From the NCBI RefSeq assembly GCF_001425265.1, contig NZ_LMEC01000021.1, forward strand, positions 186,001-250,000: 64,000 bases of DNA, written 5' to 3'. The notes beneath the pieces were generated by a model that was not told where the DNA came from, did not search any database, and saw only the letters and a list, made by a program, of their open reading frames with translations. Of the stretch, positions 7,922-16,674 are shown in pieces (position 1 is the first letter of the stretch; every line of letters starts with the position of its first letter). The DNA comes from Massilia sp. Root418 (GTDB lineage Bacteria; Pseudomonadota; Gammaproteobacteria; Burkholderiales; Burkholderiaceae_D). The position numbers and the translations under genes were made by a program.

Positions 7922-7962
7922 GGGCGCTTCAATATCCAGGCTTCATTTGAATCCGCCCAGCC

Positions 7963-8694
7963 ATGAACGACATCGCCGCAGCCAACGCCTTGCAGCCACC
8001 CAAGAAGCGCCACCGCAACCTTGCGCAGGGCGTGGTGGAGAGCATTACCGCCAGCATCACCGGCGGGCAGCTCAAGCCGGGCGACAAATTGCCGACCGAG
8101 TCCGTGATCATGGAGATGCACGGCGTGAGCCGCACCGTGGTGCGCGAGGCGATTTCGCATCTGCAGGCCGCAGGCCTGGTGCAGACCAAGCACGGCATCG
8201 GCACCTTCGTGCTGGAGCCGCAGCCCGGCGCGCTGCGCATTTCGCCGGACACCGTGCGCACCATCGGCGACGTGCTGGCCATCCTTGAGCTGCGCATCAG
8301 CCTGGAAACCGAAGCGGCCTGGCTGGCCGCCGCCCGCCGCAGCGAGGCGCAGCTGGCCGCCATGGGCGAGGCGCTGCAGCGCATCCTGGAGGGCGGCTCG
8401 GTGGAGGCTGACGTGCAGTTCCACCTGCTGATCGCGCAGGCCACCAACAACCGCTATTTCGTCGACATCCTGACCGACCTGGGCACCACCATCATCCCGC
8501 GCGCCCGCGTCAACTCGGCCCAGCTGGCGCACGACGACCCGGCGCACTACCTGGAACGCGTGAACCGCGAGCACGAGAACATCTACAACGCCATCGCGCG
8601 CCAGGACCAGGAAGGCGCGCGCGCCGCCATGCGCACCCACCTGAGCAACAGCCGCGAACGTCTGCGGCGCGCCCAGCAGGAAGTGGCGCCGTAA
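7963..8694 (+). CDS. FadR-subfamily GntR regulator of galacturonate/glucarate catabolism
   Basis: Transcription factor of 243 aa. The N-terminal winged helix of GntR type is clear: QGVVESITASITGGQLKPGD, LPTESVIMEMHGVSRTVVRE, then a wing ending HGIGTFVLEP. The C-terminal FCD ligand domain contains VLAILELRISLETEAAWLAA, a metal/ligand-binding DVQFHLLIAQATNN and RVNREHENIYNAI. It lies 123 bp upstream of kdgD on the same strand. A shared operator sequence occurs before itself, before kdgD and before udh. It is therefore likely the repressor of the uronate oxidation genes, released by a pathway acid. The effector is inferred, not visible. Confidence 0.9.
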   Translation: MNDIAAANALQPPKKRHRNLAQGVVESITASITGGQLKPGDKLPTESVIMEMHGVSRTVVREAISHLQAAGLVQTKHGIGTFVLEPQPGALRISPDTVRTIGDVLAILELRISLETEAAWLAAARRSEAQLAAMGEALQRILEGGSVEADVQFHLLIAQATNNRYFVDILTDLGTTIIPRARVNSAQLAHDDPAHYLERVNREHENIYNAIARQDQEGARAAMRTHLSNSRERLRRAQQEVAP

Positions 8695-8756
8695 CCGTTT
8701 CCTGATAGCCAAGGACTAAAAAGCCACATCAAAACGCTTGCCCGACTTCGATTATA

Positions 8757-8776
8757 GTTGTACGATGTCATACAAC
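8757..8776. promoter_or_regulatory. GntR operator in the kdgD promoter
   Basis: GTTGTA-8 nt-TACAAC is an exact inverted repeat 42 bp before kdgD. It overlaps a possible promoter TTGCCC (8738-8743), 17 nt, TACGAT (8761-8766). The reverse complement of the udh site at 21981-22000 matches it at 16 of 20 positions. This supports a common regulator, most likely the GntR protein encoded at 7963-8694. Confidence 0.7.
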
Positions 8777-8817
8777 AACTCGGCGCTAGCCGCTTTTTAG
8801 TCCACACTGGAGAAGAC

Positions 8818-9729
8818 ATGCATCCTAATGACCTCAAAACCATCCTCTCGTCCGGCCTGCTGTCCTTCCCGGTCACCGACTTCGACGCACAGGGCAACTT
8901 CCGCGCCGACACCTACGCCAAGCGCCTGGAATGGCTGGCACCGTACGGCGCCAGCGCGCTGTTCGCCGCCGGCGGCACCGGCGAGTTCTTCTCGCTGACC
9001 CCGAACGAATACAGCGACGTCATCAAGACCGCCGTCGACACCTGCAAAGGCAAAGTGCCTATCCTGGCCGGCGCCGGCGGTTCCACCCGCGCCGCCATCG
9101 GCTACGCGCAAGAAGCCGAGCGCCTGGGCGCGCAAGGCGTGCTGCTGCTGCCGCACTACCTGACCGAAGCGAGCCAGGACGGCCTGATCCGCCACGTGGA
9201 AGAAGTGTGCGCCTCGGTGGACTTCGGGGTTGTGGTCTACAATCGCAACGTCTGCCGCCTGAACGCGGACTCGCTGGAAAAGCTGGCCGACCGCTGCCCT
9301 AACCTGATCGGCTTCAAGGACGGCCTGGGCGACATCGAACTGATGATGCAAATCTGGCGCCGCATGGGCGACCGCTTCAGCTATCTGGGCGGCCTGCCAA
9401 CCGCGGAAGTGTACGCAGCTGCGTACAAGGCGCTGGGCGTGCCGGTGTACTCGTCGGCCGTGTTCAACTTCATGCCGAAGCTGGCCATGGACTTCTACCA
9501 CGCCATCGCCAACGACGACCACGCCGCGCAGAACAAGATGCTGGACGAGTTCTTCCTGCCGTACCTGGAGATCCGCAACCGCAAGTCGGGCTACGCAGTA
9601 TCGATCGTCAAGGCTGGCGCCAAGATCGCCGGTTACGACGCCGGTCCGGTGCGCGCGCCACTGACCGACCTGACCGAAGAAGAATGTGCAATGCTGGAAA
9701 AACTGATGCGCGCACAGGGCGCGCAATAA
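8818..9729 (+). CDS. kdgD: 5-dehydro-4-deoxyglucarate dehydratase
   Basis: Converts 5-keto-4-deoxy-D-glucarate to 2,5-dioxopentanoate (2-ketoglutarate semialdehyde) with loss of water and CO2. Product of 303 aa, the family length, with a DapA-type TIM barrel. [14 protein letters not shown], the VVVYNRN tyrosine segment and the Schiff-base lysine in [10 protein letters not shown] (Lys167) are visible. An in-frame upstream extension to 8758 exists. ATG 8818 is chosen because GGAGAAG lies just before it, it gives the family length, and the extension would run through the operator. It is followed after 14 bp by the semialdehyde dehydrogenase gene. Confidence 0.95.
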   Translation: MHPNDLKTILSSGLLSFPVTDFDAQGNFRADTYAKRLEWLAPYGASALFAAGGTGEFFSLTPNEYSDVIKTAVDTCKGKVPILAGAGGSTRAAIGYAQEAERLGAQGVLLLPHYLTEASQDGLIRHVEEVCASVDFGVVVYNRNVCRLNADSLEKLADRCPNLIGFKDGLGDIELMMQIWRRMGDRFSYLGGLPTAEVYAAAYKALGVPVYSSAVFNFMPKLAMDFYHAIANDDHAAQNKMLDEFFLPYLEIRNRKSGYAVSIVKAGAKIAGYDAGPVRAPLTDLTEEECAMLEKLMRAQGAQ

Positions 9730-9743
9730 ACTAAGGAGTAGTT

Positions 9744-11318
9744 ATGCAAGTATCCGGTGAAATGATTATCGGCCGTAGCGTAGTACGCGGCCAGGAAGGC
9801 ACGATCAAAGCGACCGATCCTTCCCGCAACGAGCAAATCGAACCGGCCTTCGGGCTGGGTGGCGAAGCCGAGCTGCAGCAAGCTTGCGCGCTGGCCGAAC
9901 AGGCGTTCGACCGTTATCGTGAAACCGGATTGGAGCAGCGCGCCCGCTTCCTGGAAACCATCGCCGACCGCATCATGGACATCGGTCCAGCGCTGATCGA
10001 GCGCGCGATGCAGGAAACCGGCCTGCCGCAAGCCCGCCTGGAAGGCGAGCGCGGCCGCACTTGCAACCAGCTGCGCCTGTTCGCCAAGGTGGTGCGCGAC
10101 GGCCGCTTCCTGTCCGCCACGCTGGACTCGAAGCTGCCGGACCGCACCCCGCCGCGCTCGGACATCCGCCTGCGCAAGATCGGCCTGGGCCCTGTGGCCG
10201 TGTTCGGCGCCAGCAACTTCCCGCTGGCCTTCTCGGTAGCGGGCGGCGACACTGCGTCCGCGCTGGCGGCAGGCTGCCCCGTGGTCGTGAAGGCGCACTC
10301 CGCGCACCTGGGCACTTCCGAACTGGTGGCGCGCGCCGTGCAAAAAGCCGCCATCGAATGCGACATGCCCGAAGGCGTGTTCTCGATGCTGATCGGCTCC
10401 GGCGTCAGCGTGGGCCAGAACCTGGTCGCCCATCCTGCGATCAAGGCTGTCGGCTTCACCGGCTCCCGCGCCGGCGGCACCTCGCTGATGCGCACTGCCG
10501 CAGCGCGCCGCGAACCGATTCCCGTGTATGCTGAAATGAGCAGCATCAACCCGGTGTTCCTGCTGGCAGGCGCACTGGAAAACAGCAAACTGCCGCAAGC
10601 CTTTGTTGATTCGCTGACCCTGGGTGCAGGCCAGTTCTGCACCAACCCGGGCCTGCTGATCGGCGTGGACGGCCCGCTGCTGCAAGCGTTCACCGAAGGC
10701 GTGGCAACCGCGCTGGCCGCCAAGGCCCAGCAGACCATGCTGACCCCCGGCATCCACCAGGCTTACTCGTCGGGCGTGGCCAAGCTGGCCGCAATCCCTG
10801 GCGTGAAGCTGGTCGGCCAGGGCATGACCGGCGCCCTGCCATGCGGCGCGCAAGCTGCGCTGTATGAAGTGGCTGCTGAAACCTTCCTGTCCAATCCGGA
10901 CCTGGAAGGCGAAATCTTCGGACCGGCCTCGCTGCTGATCCGCTGCCGCAACGAAGACGAAGTGGTGCGCGTGGCCGAACACCTGGAAGGCCAGCTGACC
11001 GCCGCCGTGCACGCCACCGCAGCCGACCTGGCGTTTGCCAAGCGCCTGATGCCGACGCTGGAGCGCAAGGCCGGCCGCGTGCTGTTCAACGGCTTCGGCA
11101 CCGGCGTGGAAGTCTCGCACGCCATGGTGCACGGCGGCCCGTTCCCGTCCACCTCGGACAGCCGCAGCACTTCCGTTGGCGCCTCCGCCATCGACCGTTT
11201 CCTGCGTCCTGTGAGCTATCAGGACGTGCCGGCAGAGCTGCTGGCTGCCGAGCTGGCCGACGGCAACCCGCTGGCGATCCCGCGCGTGGAAAACGGCGAC
11301 CTGGTATGGAACGCGTAA
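9744..11318 (+). CDS. 2,5-dioxovalerate (2-ketoglutarate semialdehyde) dehydrogenase
   Basis: NAD(P)+-dependent aldehyde dehydrogenase of 524 aa that oxidises 2-ketoglutarate semialdehyde to 2-oxoglutarate, the last step before the TCA cycle. The family landmarks are [28 protein letters not shown], the catalytic glutamate in [11 protein letters not shown] (Glu264) and the nucleophilic cysteine in [10 protein letters not shown] (Cys299). The sequence pattern is that of the KGSADH type III group of aldehyde dehydrogenases, which are about 525 aa. CTAAGGAG precedes the ATG. The 3' end overlaps the lactonase gene by 13 bp, showing translational coupling. Confidence 0.93.
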   Translation: MQVSGEMIIGRSVVRGQEGTIKATDPSRNEQIEPAFGLGGEAELQQACALAEQAFDRYRETGLEQRARFLETIADRIMDIGPALIERAMQETGLPQARLEGERGRTCNQLRLFAKVVRDGRFLSATLDSKLPDRTPPRSDIRLRKIGLGPVAVFGASNFPLAFSVAGGDTASALAAGCPVVVKAHSAHLGTSELVARAVQKAAIECDMPEGVFSMLIGSGVSVGQNLVAHPAIKAVGFTGSRAGGTSLMRTAAARREPIPVYAEMSSINPVFLLAGALENSKLPQAFVDSLTLGAGQFCTNPGLLIGVDGPLLQAFTEGVATALAAKAQQTMLTPGIHQAYSSGVAKLAAIPGVKLVGQGMTGALPCGAQAALYEVAAETFLSNPDLEGEIFGPASLLIRCRNEDEVVRVAEHLEGQLTAAVHATAADLAFAKRLMPTLERKAGRVLFNGFGTGVEVSHAMVHGGPFPSTSDSRSTSVGASAIDRFLRPVSYQDVPAELLAAELADGNPLAIPRVENGDLVWNA

Positions 11319-12190
11319 GCGGCATCCAATGCAAGGTAGGTGAAAGCCCGGTCTGGGACGCGCACAGCGCGGCCTGGTACTGGGTGGACATCGCCGGCAA
11401 GCGCGTGTGGCGCCTGGACGGCGAAGGTGGTGGCCGGGGCGCACTGCGCTCCTGGACCACCTCCGAAATGGTCGCGTGCATCGCGCCCAAGGAAAGCGGC
11501 GGGCTGATCGCCGGCATGGAAACAGGCCTGTTCAGCCTTGCGCTGGGCGAAGGCGGGCAGGCCGGGGAAACCTGGCTGGCGCGCCCCGCCTCGCTGGGCG
11601 AAGGCATGCGCTTCAACGACGGCCGCACCGACCGCCAGGGGCGCTTCTGGAGCGGCACCATGTTCATGGACATGTCGGCCGCGCGCGCCATCGGCGAGCT
11701 GTATAGCTACAGCGCGGAGCAGGGCTTGTCCGCGCCGGTGGTGTCCGGGCTGGTGACGCAGAACGGGCTGGCATGGTCGCCCGACGGGCGCACCATGTAC
11801 TTGTCCGACTCGCATCCGAGCAGCCGCTTGATCTGGGCGTTCGACTACGACACCGCTACCGGCGTGCCGTCGAACCGGCGCGTGTTCGCCGACCTGAACC
11901 AGCACGTGGGCCGTCCCGACGGCGCAGCGGTGGACGCCGAAGGCGGCTACTGGACCTGCGCCAACGACGCCGGCTGCCTGCTGCGCTTCACGCCGGACGG
12001 CAAGTTCGACCGCCGGGTCGACGTACCGTTCGCCAAGCCCTCCATGTGCGCCTTTGGCGGCGCCGACATGGCAACGCTGCTGGTCACCTCCATCCCGTCC
12101 GGCAAACCGGAAGACGCGGAATGGGGCGGCGCAGTCGTGCTGCTACGGCCCGGCATCAAAGGCCTCGTGGAAACACGTTTCAAAGCATAA
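11306..12190 (+). CDS. SMP-30/gluconolactonase family sugar-acid lactonase
   Basis: Six-bladed beta-propeller lactonase of 294 aa. The metal-site motifs of SMP-30 enzymes are all visible: GESPVWD (Glu), [16 protein letters not shown] (Asn), [19 protein letters not shown] (Asn) and [15 protein letters not shown] (Asp). In this operon the likely substrate is galactaro-1,4- or 1,5-lactone made by uronate dehydrogenase, giving galactarate (or glucaro-lactone to glucarate). The exact sugar is inferred from context. The start ATG lies within the end of the dehydrogenase gene. A strong terminator follows directly. Confidence 0.9.
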   Translation: MERVSGIQCKVGESPVWDAHSAAWYWVDIAGKRVWRLDGEGGGRGALRSWTTSEMVACIAPKESGGLIAGMETGLFSLALGEGGQAGETWLARPASLGEGMRFNDGRTDRQGRFWSGTMFMDMSAARAIGELYSYSAEQGLSAPVVSGLVTQNGLAWSPDGRTMYLSDSHPSSRLIWAFDYDTATGVPSNRRVFADLNQHVGRPDGAAVDAEGGYWTCANDAGCLLRFTPDGKFDRRVDVPFAKPSMCAFGGADMATLLVTSIPSGKPEDAEWGGAVVLLRPGIKGLVETRFKA

Positions 12191-12204
12191 GCAAAAGCAA
12201 AAGC

Positions 12205-12233
12205 AAAAGCGCCTTCACGGCGCTTTTTTTTTT
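12205..12233 (+). terminator. Rho-independent terminator after the kdgD operon
   Basis: AAAAGCGCC / GGCGCTTTT stem with a TTCAC loop and a run of ten T, 14 bp after the lactonase stop. Three GCAAAA hexamers precede the stem. A near-perfect 62-bp palindrome follows at 12249-12310. Confidence 0.9.
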
Positions 12234-12248
12234 GCCCCGAAGCAGCGA

Positions 12249-12310
12249 CCTGAGCCGCATTTTCCCTCACTTCGGGGTCAGACCCCGAAGTGAGGGAAAT
12301 GCGGCTCAGG
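12249..12310. repeat. 62-bp near-perfect palindrome with GGGGTCAGACCCC core
   Basis: The left arm (12249-12279) and right arm (12281-12310) are complementary apart from one extra T, with a single A at the centre. It sits between convergent genes and could terminate the polygalacturonase transcript. The core shares GGGGTCAG with the elements at 31381 and 40865, which suggests a dispersed repeat family. Confidence 0.85.
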
Positions 12311-12333
12311 CTGCTTGTAGGAAGGCCGGGAAG

Positions 12334-14193
12334 TTAGCCGGATAATTCCGAGTTGTGGATGGTGCCGCCGATGGTGACGTTCTTCAGCTTGAGGCTTTTC
12401 ACGTTGTACAGGAACCACGGCGATTCGGTGCTGGCCGGGGTGCCGAAGTCGCAGTCGCTGATGGTGACGTTGCTGACCGGGACAATGGTGGGCATCGGCG
12501 CGCTGCCGTTGTAGTCGGACGCGACCGGGCCCAGGATCACCACGGCCTGGTAGCACGAGGCCTGCTTGCCGTTTTTCGCGGTCACGTTGCCCACCTTGAC
12601 GTTGGAGATGTGGATGTTCTCCACCACCGGGGGACGGGTGCGCACCGTGTCGGCGATCGGCGCGTAGTCGCAGTCGAAGGTCACCACCGCGCCGGCCGCC
12701 GTGGCCACCGTGCGCGACTGGATCGGCGAGCCTGGCAGCGAGGCGTAGAAGGAGGGGCTGGTCTGCACGCCGTTCGGGATGCTGATGTTGCGCACGTAGA
12801 AGTTGCGCAGGTAGCCGCCGCGGTTCAGGTTGGTCTTCAGGCGGATGGCGGTGTTGAGCGGGTTGGTTTGCCAGTGCGCGTTCTGGAACACCAGGTTTTG
12901 CGCGTAGACGTTCTGGATGCCGCCCGCCATTTCGCTGCCCAGCGTGACGGCGCCGTGGCCGCTGTGCATGATGCAGTCCTGGATCACGATGTTCTGCGAC
13001 GGGCCGAACTGCGTGTCCTGGTTCTTGCCGGCCTTGATGGCGATGCAGTCGTCTCCCGCGTCGAAGGTGCAGCCTTCCACCAGCACGTGGTCGCATGCTT
13101 CCGGATCGAAGCCGTCGCTGTTCGGGCCATGGCTGACGGCGTGCACTTTGCGGATGACGATGTTGCGGCAGTGGACCGGGTGGTGCTGCCAGAACGGCGT
13201 GTGCTGCACCTGGTAGCCCTGCAGCAGCACGTTGGTGCAGCTGACGATGTGCACCATGGACGGGCGCAGATAGTGCCCCAGGCCGAACACGCGCCTGGCC
13301 AGCGGCACGCCCGCTTCGGACAGCGCCGGCAGGTATTGTTCGTCGGCGCGCCATTTGCCGCCTTCGCCCTGGATCTGCAGGCGTTCTTCTTCGGTCAGCT
13401 GGGGCGCCACCTCGGCCATCGAGGCCGGGTTGGCGGGGTTTTCGATGTTGCCGGCCAGTTTGCCGGGGCCGAAGTTGGGTACCGAGTTTTCCGCCACCGA
13501 GTTCTTGGTGCGCGTTTTTCCTTTCCAGGTCCACCAGCAGTCGCCTGCGCTGTTGAACGGCACACCGCCCTGGCCGTCGATGATGCTGGTCCAGTCTTCC
13601 CCGGTGAGCGCGATATTGTCCTGGCCGTAGGCGTAGATCGGGGACGAGAAGTTCAGGCAGTCGTTGCTTTGCCAGCGCGTGATCACCAGCTTGCCGTTCT
13701 TGCCGCAGTCGAAGTCGCCGTATTTCGCGTAGTCGGACGGCTGGTTGCTGAAGTAGATGTGGGCGCCGGCTTTCAGGTGCACGTGCACGTTCGACAGCAG
13801 CACGATGGGGCCTGCGCAGAACCAGTTACCGGCCGGGATCACCACGCGGCCGCCGCCGGCCTTGCTGCACGCGGCAATGGCGGCGGCGAAGGCGGGGTAG
13901 CTGTCCTTGGAGCCCGGCGCCGGGGTGTTCATCTCGTCCTGCTCTTCGAACGATTTCCAGGCTTTGACCTTGACCAGCTTGCAGGTGGCGGCGCCATACT
14001 TGGTGACGTCGAAGTCCTGCTTGCGGAACACCAGCGGCTTGGACAGGCGCTTGACGATGTCCGCCGCGCGTTCCCACGGGTCCACGGCGGTGGCGGCGCC
14101 CGCCAGCGACGGCACGCCGCCCGCCAGCGCCAGGCTGGTGGCGGATGCGGCTTTCATCACGCTGCGGCGCTGCTGGTTGATGGTCTTGTTCAT
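12334..14193 (-). CDS. Glycoside hydrolase family 28 polygalacturonase, exported
   Basis: Cleaves alpha-1,4-galacturonan (de-esterified pectin). 619 aa from ATG 14193, chosen because GGAGAACG precedes it and a Tat-like leader (RRSVMKAASATSLALAGG) then begins the protein; an open extension upstream to 14277 overlaps the pectinesterase end and is rejected. The right-handed parallel beta-helix catalytic motifs of GH28 are present: NSDGFDP (358-364), DD in AGDDCIAI (381-382), the GHG histidine (His413) and a RLK at the RIK position. The size is larger than simple endo-enzymes and fits exo-polygalacturonases. It is the last gene of the pectin operon on this strand, 22 bp after the pectinesterase. 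Confidence 0.93.
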   Translation of the reverse strand: MNKTINQQRRSVMKAASATSLALAGGVPSLAGAATAVDPWERAADIVKRLSKPLVFRKQDFDVTKYGAATCKLVKVKAWKSFEEQDEMNTPAPGSKDSYPAFAAAIAACSKAGGGRVVIPAGNWFCAGPIVLLSNVHVHLKAGAHIYFSNQPSDYAKYGDFDCGKNGKLVITRWQSNDCLNFSSPIYAYGQDNIALTGEDWTSIIDGQGGVPFNSAGDCWWTWKGKTRTKNSVAENSVPNFGPGKLAGNIENPANPASMAEVAPQLTEEERLQIQGEGGKWRADEQYLPALSEAGVPLARRVFGLGHYLRPSMVHIVSCTNVLLQGYQVQHTPFWQHHPVHCRNIVIRKVHAVSHGPNSDGFDPEACDHVLVEGCTFDAGDDCIAIKAGKNQDTQFGPSQNIVIQDCIMHSGHGAVTLGSEMAGGIQNVYAQNLVFQNAHWQTNPLNTAIRLKTNLNRGGYLRNFYVRNISIPNGVQTSPSFYASLPGSPIQSRTVATAAGAVVTFDCDYAPIADTVRTRPPVVENIHISNVKVGNVTAKNGKQASCYQAVVILGPVASDYNGSAPMPTIVPVSNVTISDCDFGTPASTESPWFLYNVKSLKLKNVTIGGTIHNSELSG

Positions 14194-14215
14194 TCGTTCT
14201 CCGATTTTATGCATG

Positions 14216-15772
14216 TTACTCATAGGTGTTGTTGTATTCCGCCAGATAGCTGTCGGCCGGCACGGGCTGCCCGCCATAGCCGAGGTCTTTCACGGGGTCG
14301 ATGCCGGCCGCTTTCAGGTTGGCCCAGTAGTCGTCCGAGTTGAACTGCGCCGCGCGGTAGGACAGCGTGCCGTTGCGGTTCCAGTCCGACCACGGCGCGC
14401 TGCGGTTGATGTGCGCGCCGATGCGGGAATTGAGCACCGCCATTTTGCCGACCGTTTCCAGCACAGTGGGCGTGATGGTGCCGGCCGGGGACTGGAACTG
14501 GCTGGCCGCGCCCAGCACGCAGCTGTAGCCGGGCAGCGGAACTTTGCCGTAGGGCGTGCAGCGCGCGCTGTGGAACCATTGGCGCGCCAGGTAGAACCTG
14601 CCGGCCAGCGCGAACGGCGAGCCGTCGTGCGTGAAGCGGCACCGGTCGAACACCAGGCCGTAGCGGGTCTTGTGGTTGGTGTTGGGCGCGCCGACGTAGG
14701 AGGTGCTGCGGTCGCCCAGGGATTTGATTTCGGTGTCGCGGAAGAAGGCGGTGCTGTCGCCGAAGATGAAGTCGACGTCGCCTTCGATGTAGGACTTGTT
14801 GAAGAAGCTGCGCACGGTGACGCGGGTGTCCGCGGCGCGCAGGAACAGGGTGTCCTGGAAGCCGATCAGGCGGACGTTCTCGAATTGCACCTTGTCCGCG
14901 CCTTCCACTTGCAGCGCCACGGCCTGGTGGTGCACCACGTTCTTTTGCGGGTCGACGTCGGTCTTGCCGCAGGGGCGCTCGCCGCATTCTTCGCGCGCGT
15001 TGCCGGTGTCCTTGTTGTAGCCGTTTTCGATGGTGAGGTTGCGGGCCTGGAAGCCGTTGTTGCGCACCCACATGGTCATGGAGCCGAAGGTGCCGATGTT
15101 GCCCGCGCCGGCGCGTTCCTTGACGATGGCGTGCATGGCCTGGATGGCGGGATCGGCGGCCGCGAACTGGGCGGCGTATTGGGCGGTGTAGCTGGCGCCT
15201 GTGGTGGCGGCGTCCAGCCTGGCGGTGATTTTCGTGGCGGCGGCGCTGGCGCCTTCGCCGTACAGCGTGAGCGGCGCGGTGGCGGCGGGGACGTAGACCA
15301 GTTCCTGGTACACGCCGGGCTTGACCAGGATGTAGACCCGCTCGCGCTGGCCGGAGGCGGCGGCGCGGCTGACTGCCGCTTGCACGGAATTGAAGGTCTT
15401 GACGCCGTCGGCCCTGGCGCGGGCGTCGACGGTGTAGGTGGGCTTGAAGGCGGCGCCCTGGGCCAGCGGGTCGGCCAGCGGGTCCCAGGGATCGATGCGC
15501 TCGTTGCCGGCGGGGCCGGCGTATTTCAGCACCTCGCCATAGGCGTAGTACGCCGCCTGCGCGGCCGTCAATTGGGGTCGGGCGCTGCCGCTGCTGGCCG
15601 TGGCCCGCGCGGCGGTGCTGCTGTCCGCTACGGCTTCGCGGGATGCTGCCGGCGCCGGCGCCGGCGCCTGTGCTGCGCAGGGCTGGGCAAGCAGGGCGGC
15701 CAGCGGCAGGACGGCGGCCAGCATGGCGGCGCGCGCAGCGCCGGCGGGCCAGCGGGCAGCGCGCTGCATCAT
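14216..15772 (-). CDS. Pectinesterase (carbohydrate esterase family 8), exported
   Basis: Removes methyl esters from pectin so that polygalacturonase can act. 518 aa with a signal peptide (AAMLAAVLPLAALLAQPCAAQ) and an Ala/Pro-rich linker. Family motifs are visible: IGFQDTLFL (first catalytic Asp), GDVDFIFGDS (second Asp) and YLARQWF near the end, where R and W are kept but the usual Pro between them is Gln. The size and a Cys-rich loop (ARCTPYGKVPLPGYSC) resemble the larger YbhC/PemB-type bacterial enzymes. Its start overlaps the GDSL esterase stop by 4 bp (ATGA). Confidence 0.93.
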   Translation of the reverse strand: MMQRAARWPAGAARAAMLAAVLPLAALLAQPCAAQAPAPAPAASREAVADSSTAARATASSGSARPQLTAAQAAYYAYGEVLKYAGPAGNERIDPWDPLADPLAQGAAFKPTYTVDARARADGVKTFNSVQAAVSRAAASGQRERVYILVKPGVYQELVYVPAATAPLTLYGEGASAAATKITARLDAATTGASYTAQYAAQFAAADPAIQAMHAIVKERAGAGNIGTFGSMTMWVRNNGFQARNLTIENGYNKDTGNAREECGERPCGKTDVDPQKNVVHHQAVALQVEGADKVQFENVRLIGFQDTLFLRAADTRVTVRSFFNKSYIEGDVDFIFGDSTAFFRDTEIKSLGDRSTSYVGAPNTNHKTRYGLVFDRCRFTHDGSPFALAGRFYLARQWFHSARCTPYGKVPLPGYSCVLGAASQFQSPAGTITPTVLETVGKMAVLNSRIGAHINRSAPWSDWNRNGTLSYRAAQFNSDDYWANLKAAGIDPVKDLGYGGQPVPADSYLAEYNNTYE

Positions 15773-16659
15773 TGCTGGCCCTCCGCGCGGAACTCGCGGG
15801 CGACAGCGGGGATGACGGCTTTCAGCTCGTCTTCCACCATGCGCGCGAAGTAGGCGGCACCCTTGGCGCCGAGGTGGGTGCGGTCAAAGGCGCTCTTGGG
15901 CGCGCCCTGCGGCTCGGTGGCGGCGGCCGTGGCGCCAGCGGGCGCGCCGGCGGCGGCCCCTTGGGCGGCAGGCGCGGCGCCCGGCAGGACGGCGGGCGCC
16001 ATGTAGTTGGCGGGACGCGGCACCACGGCCAGCGTGTCGGCTTCGTCCTGGCCCATGGCCTGGACGGCGGCATGGCTTTTCGCGTTCAGGTCCAGCAGCG
16101 GCACGCCTTCCTGCGCCGCCACCTTGCGGACCACGTCGGCCCACGGCTGCAGGTTGTTTTCCAGGGTGTCCCCTTTGAAGGTGCGGCGCGTGAGCGGGGT
16201 CACCAGCACGGGCACGCCGCCCAGCGCTTTCACTTCCTGCGCGTAGCGTGCCATGTTGGCGGGGAATTCGGTGGCCAGGTCGGTCGAGCGTCCGGGCTTG
16301 CCCGGCTGGTCGTTGTGGCCGAACTGGATCAGTACATAGGTGGCGCGATAGGCGGCCGAGCCGCGCAGCAGGCCTTGCACCTCGTCCCAGCGGCCTTCGG
16401 CGCGGAAGCTGCCGGAACTGCGGCCGCCCCTGGCCAGGTTGATGCAGGTGTCGCTGCGGTTGATGCGGGCGCACAGCGCGTCGCCGTAGCCGCTGCTGTT
16501 GGCCATGGTGGAGTCGCCCACCAGGATGAAGCGCACGGGCTTGGTTTCGGCCGCCATCGCAACTGGCGCCGCCGCCACGAGGGCGGCGGCGCTCAGCGCC
16601 AGGGCCGCTGCGGCCCCGGCAATGTGGCGACGGGAACCAGTGCTGGAAATACTGGTCAT
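15769..16659 (-). CDS. GDSL/SGNH esterase, rhamnogalacturonan acetylesterase-like
   Basis: Exported carbohydrate esterase of 296 aa, probably removing acetyl groups from pectin or rhamnogalacturonan (CE12 type). A signal peptide (about residues 1-36, ending AVAMAAE-like) precedes the four SGNH blocks: VGDSTM (Ser), NLARGGRSS (Gly), FGHNDQ (Asn) and the C-terminal DRTHLGAKG (Asp, His). An unusual Ala/Gly/Pro-rich low-complexity insertion lies before the last block (about residues 225-260). It is placed 15 bp after the TonB receptor and overlaps the pectinesterase, so it is translated as part of the pectin operon. Confidence 0.9.
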   Translation of the reverse strand: MTSISSTGSRRHIAGAAAALALSAAALVAAAPVAMAAETKPVRFILVGDSTMANSSGYGDALCARINRSDTCINLARGGRSSGSFRAEGRWDEVQGLLRGSAAYRATYVLIQFGHNDQPGKPGRSTDLATEFPANMARYAQEVKALGGVPVLVTPLTRRTFKGDTLENNLQPWADVVRKVAAQEGVPLLDLNAKSHAAVQAMGQDEADTLAVVPRPANYMAPAVLPGAAPAAQGAAAGAPAGATAAATEPQGAPKSAFDRTHLGAKGAAYFARMVEDELKAVIPAVAREFRAEGQQ

Positions 16660-16674
16660 CGTCTGTCTCCTGGT

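Noticed and set aside
12355-14343. A long + strand open frame opposite the polygalacturonase
   Set aside because: Low-complexity Val/Asp/His-rich translation; the GH28 motifs are all on the minus strand.
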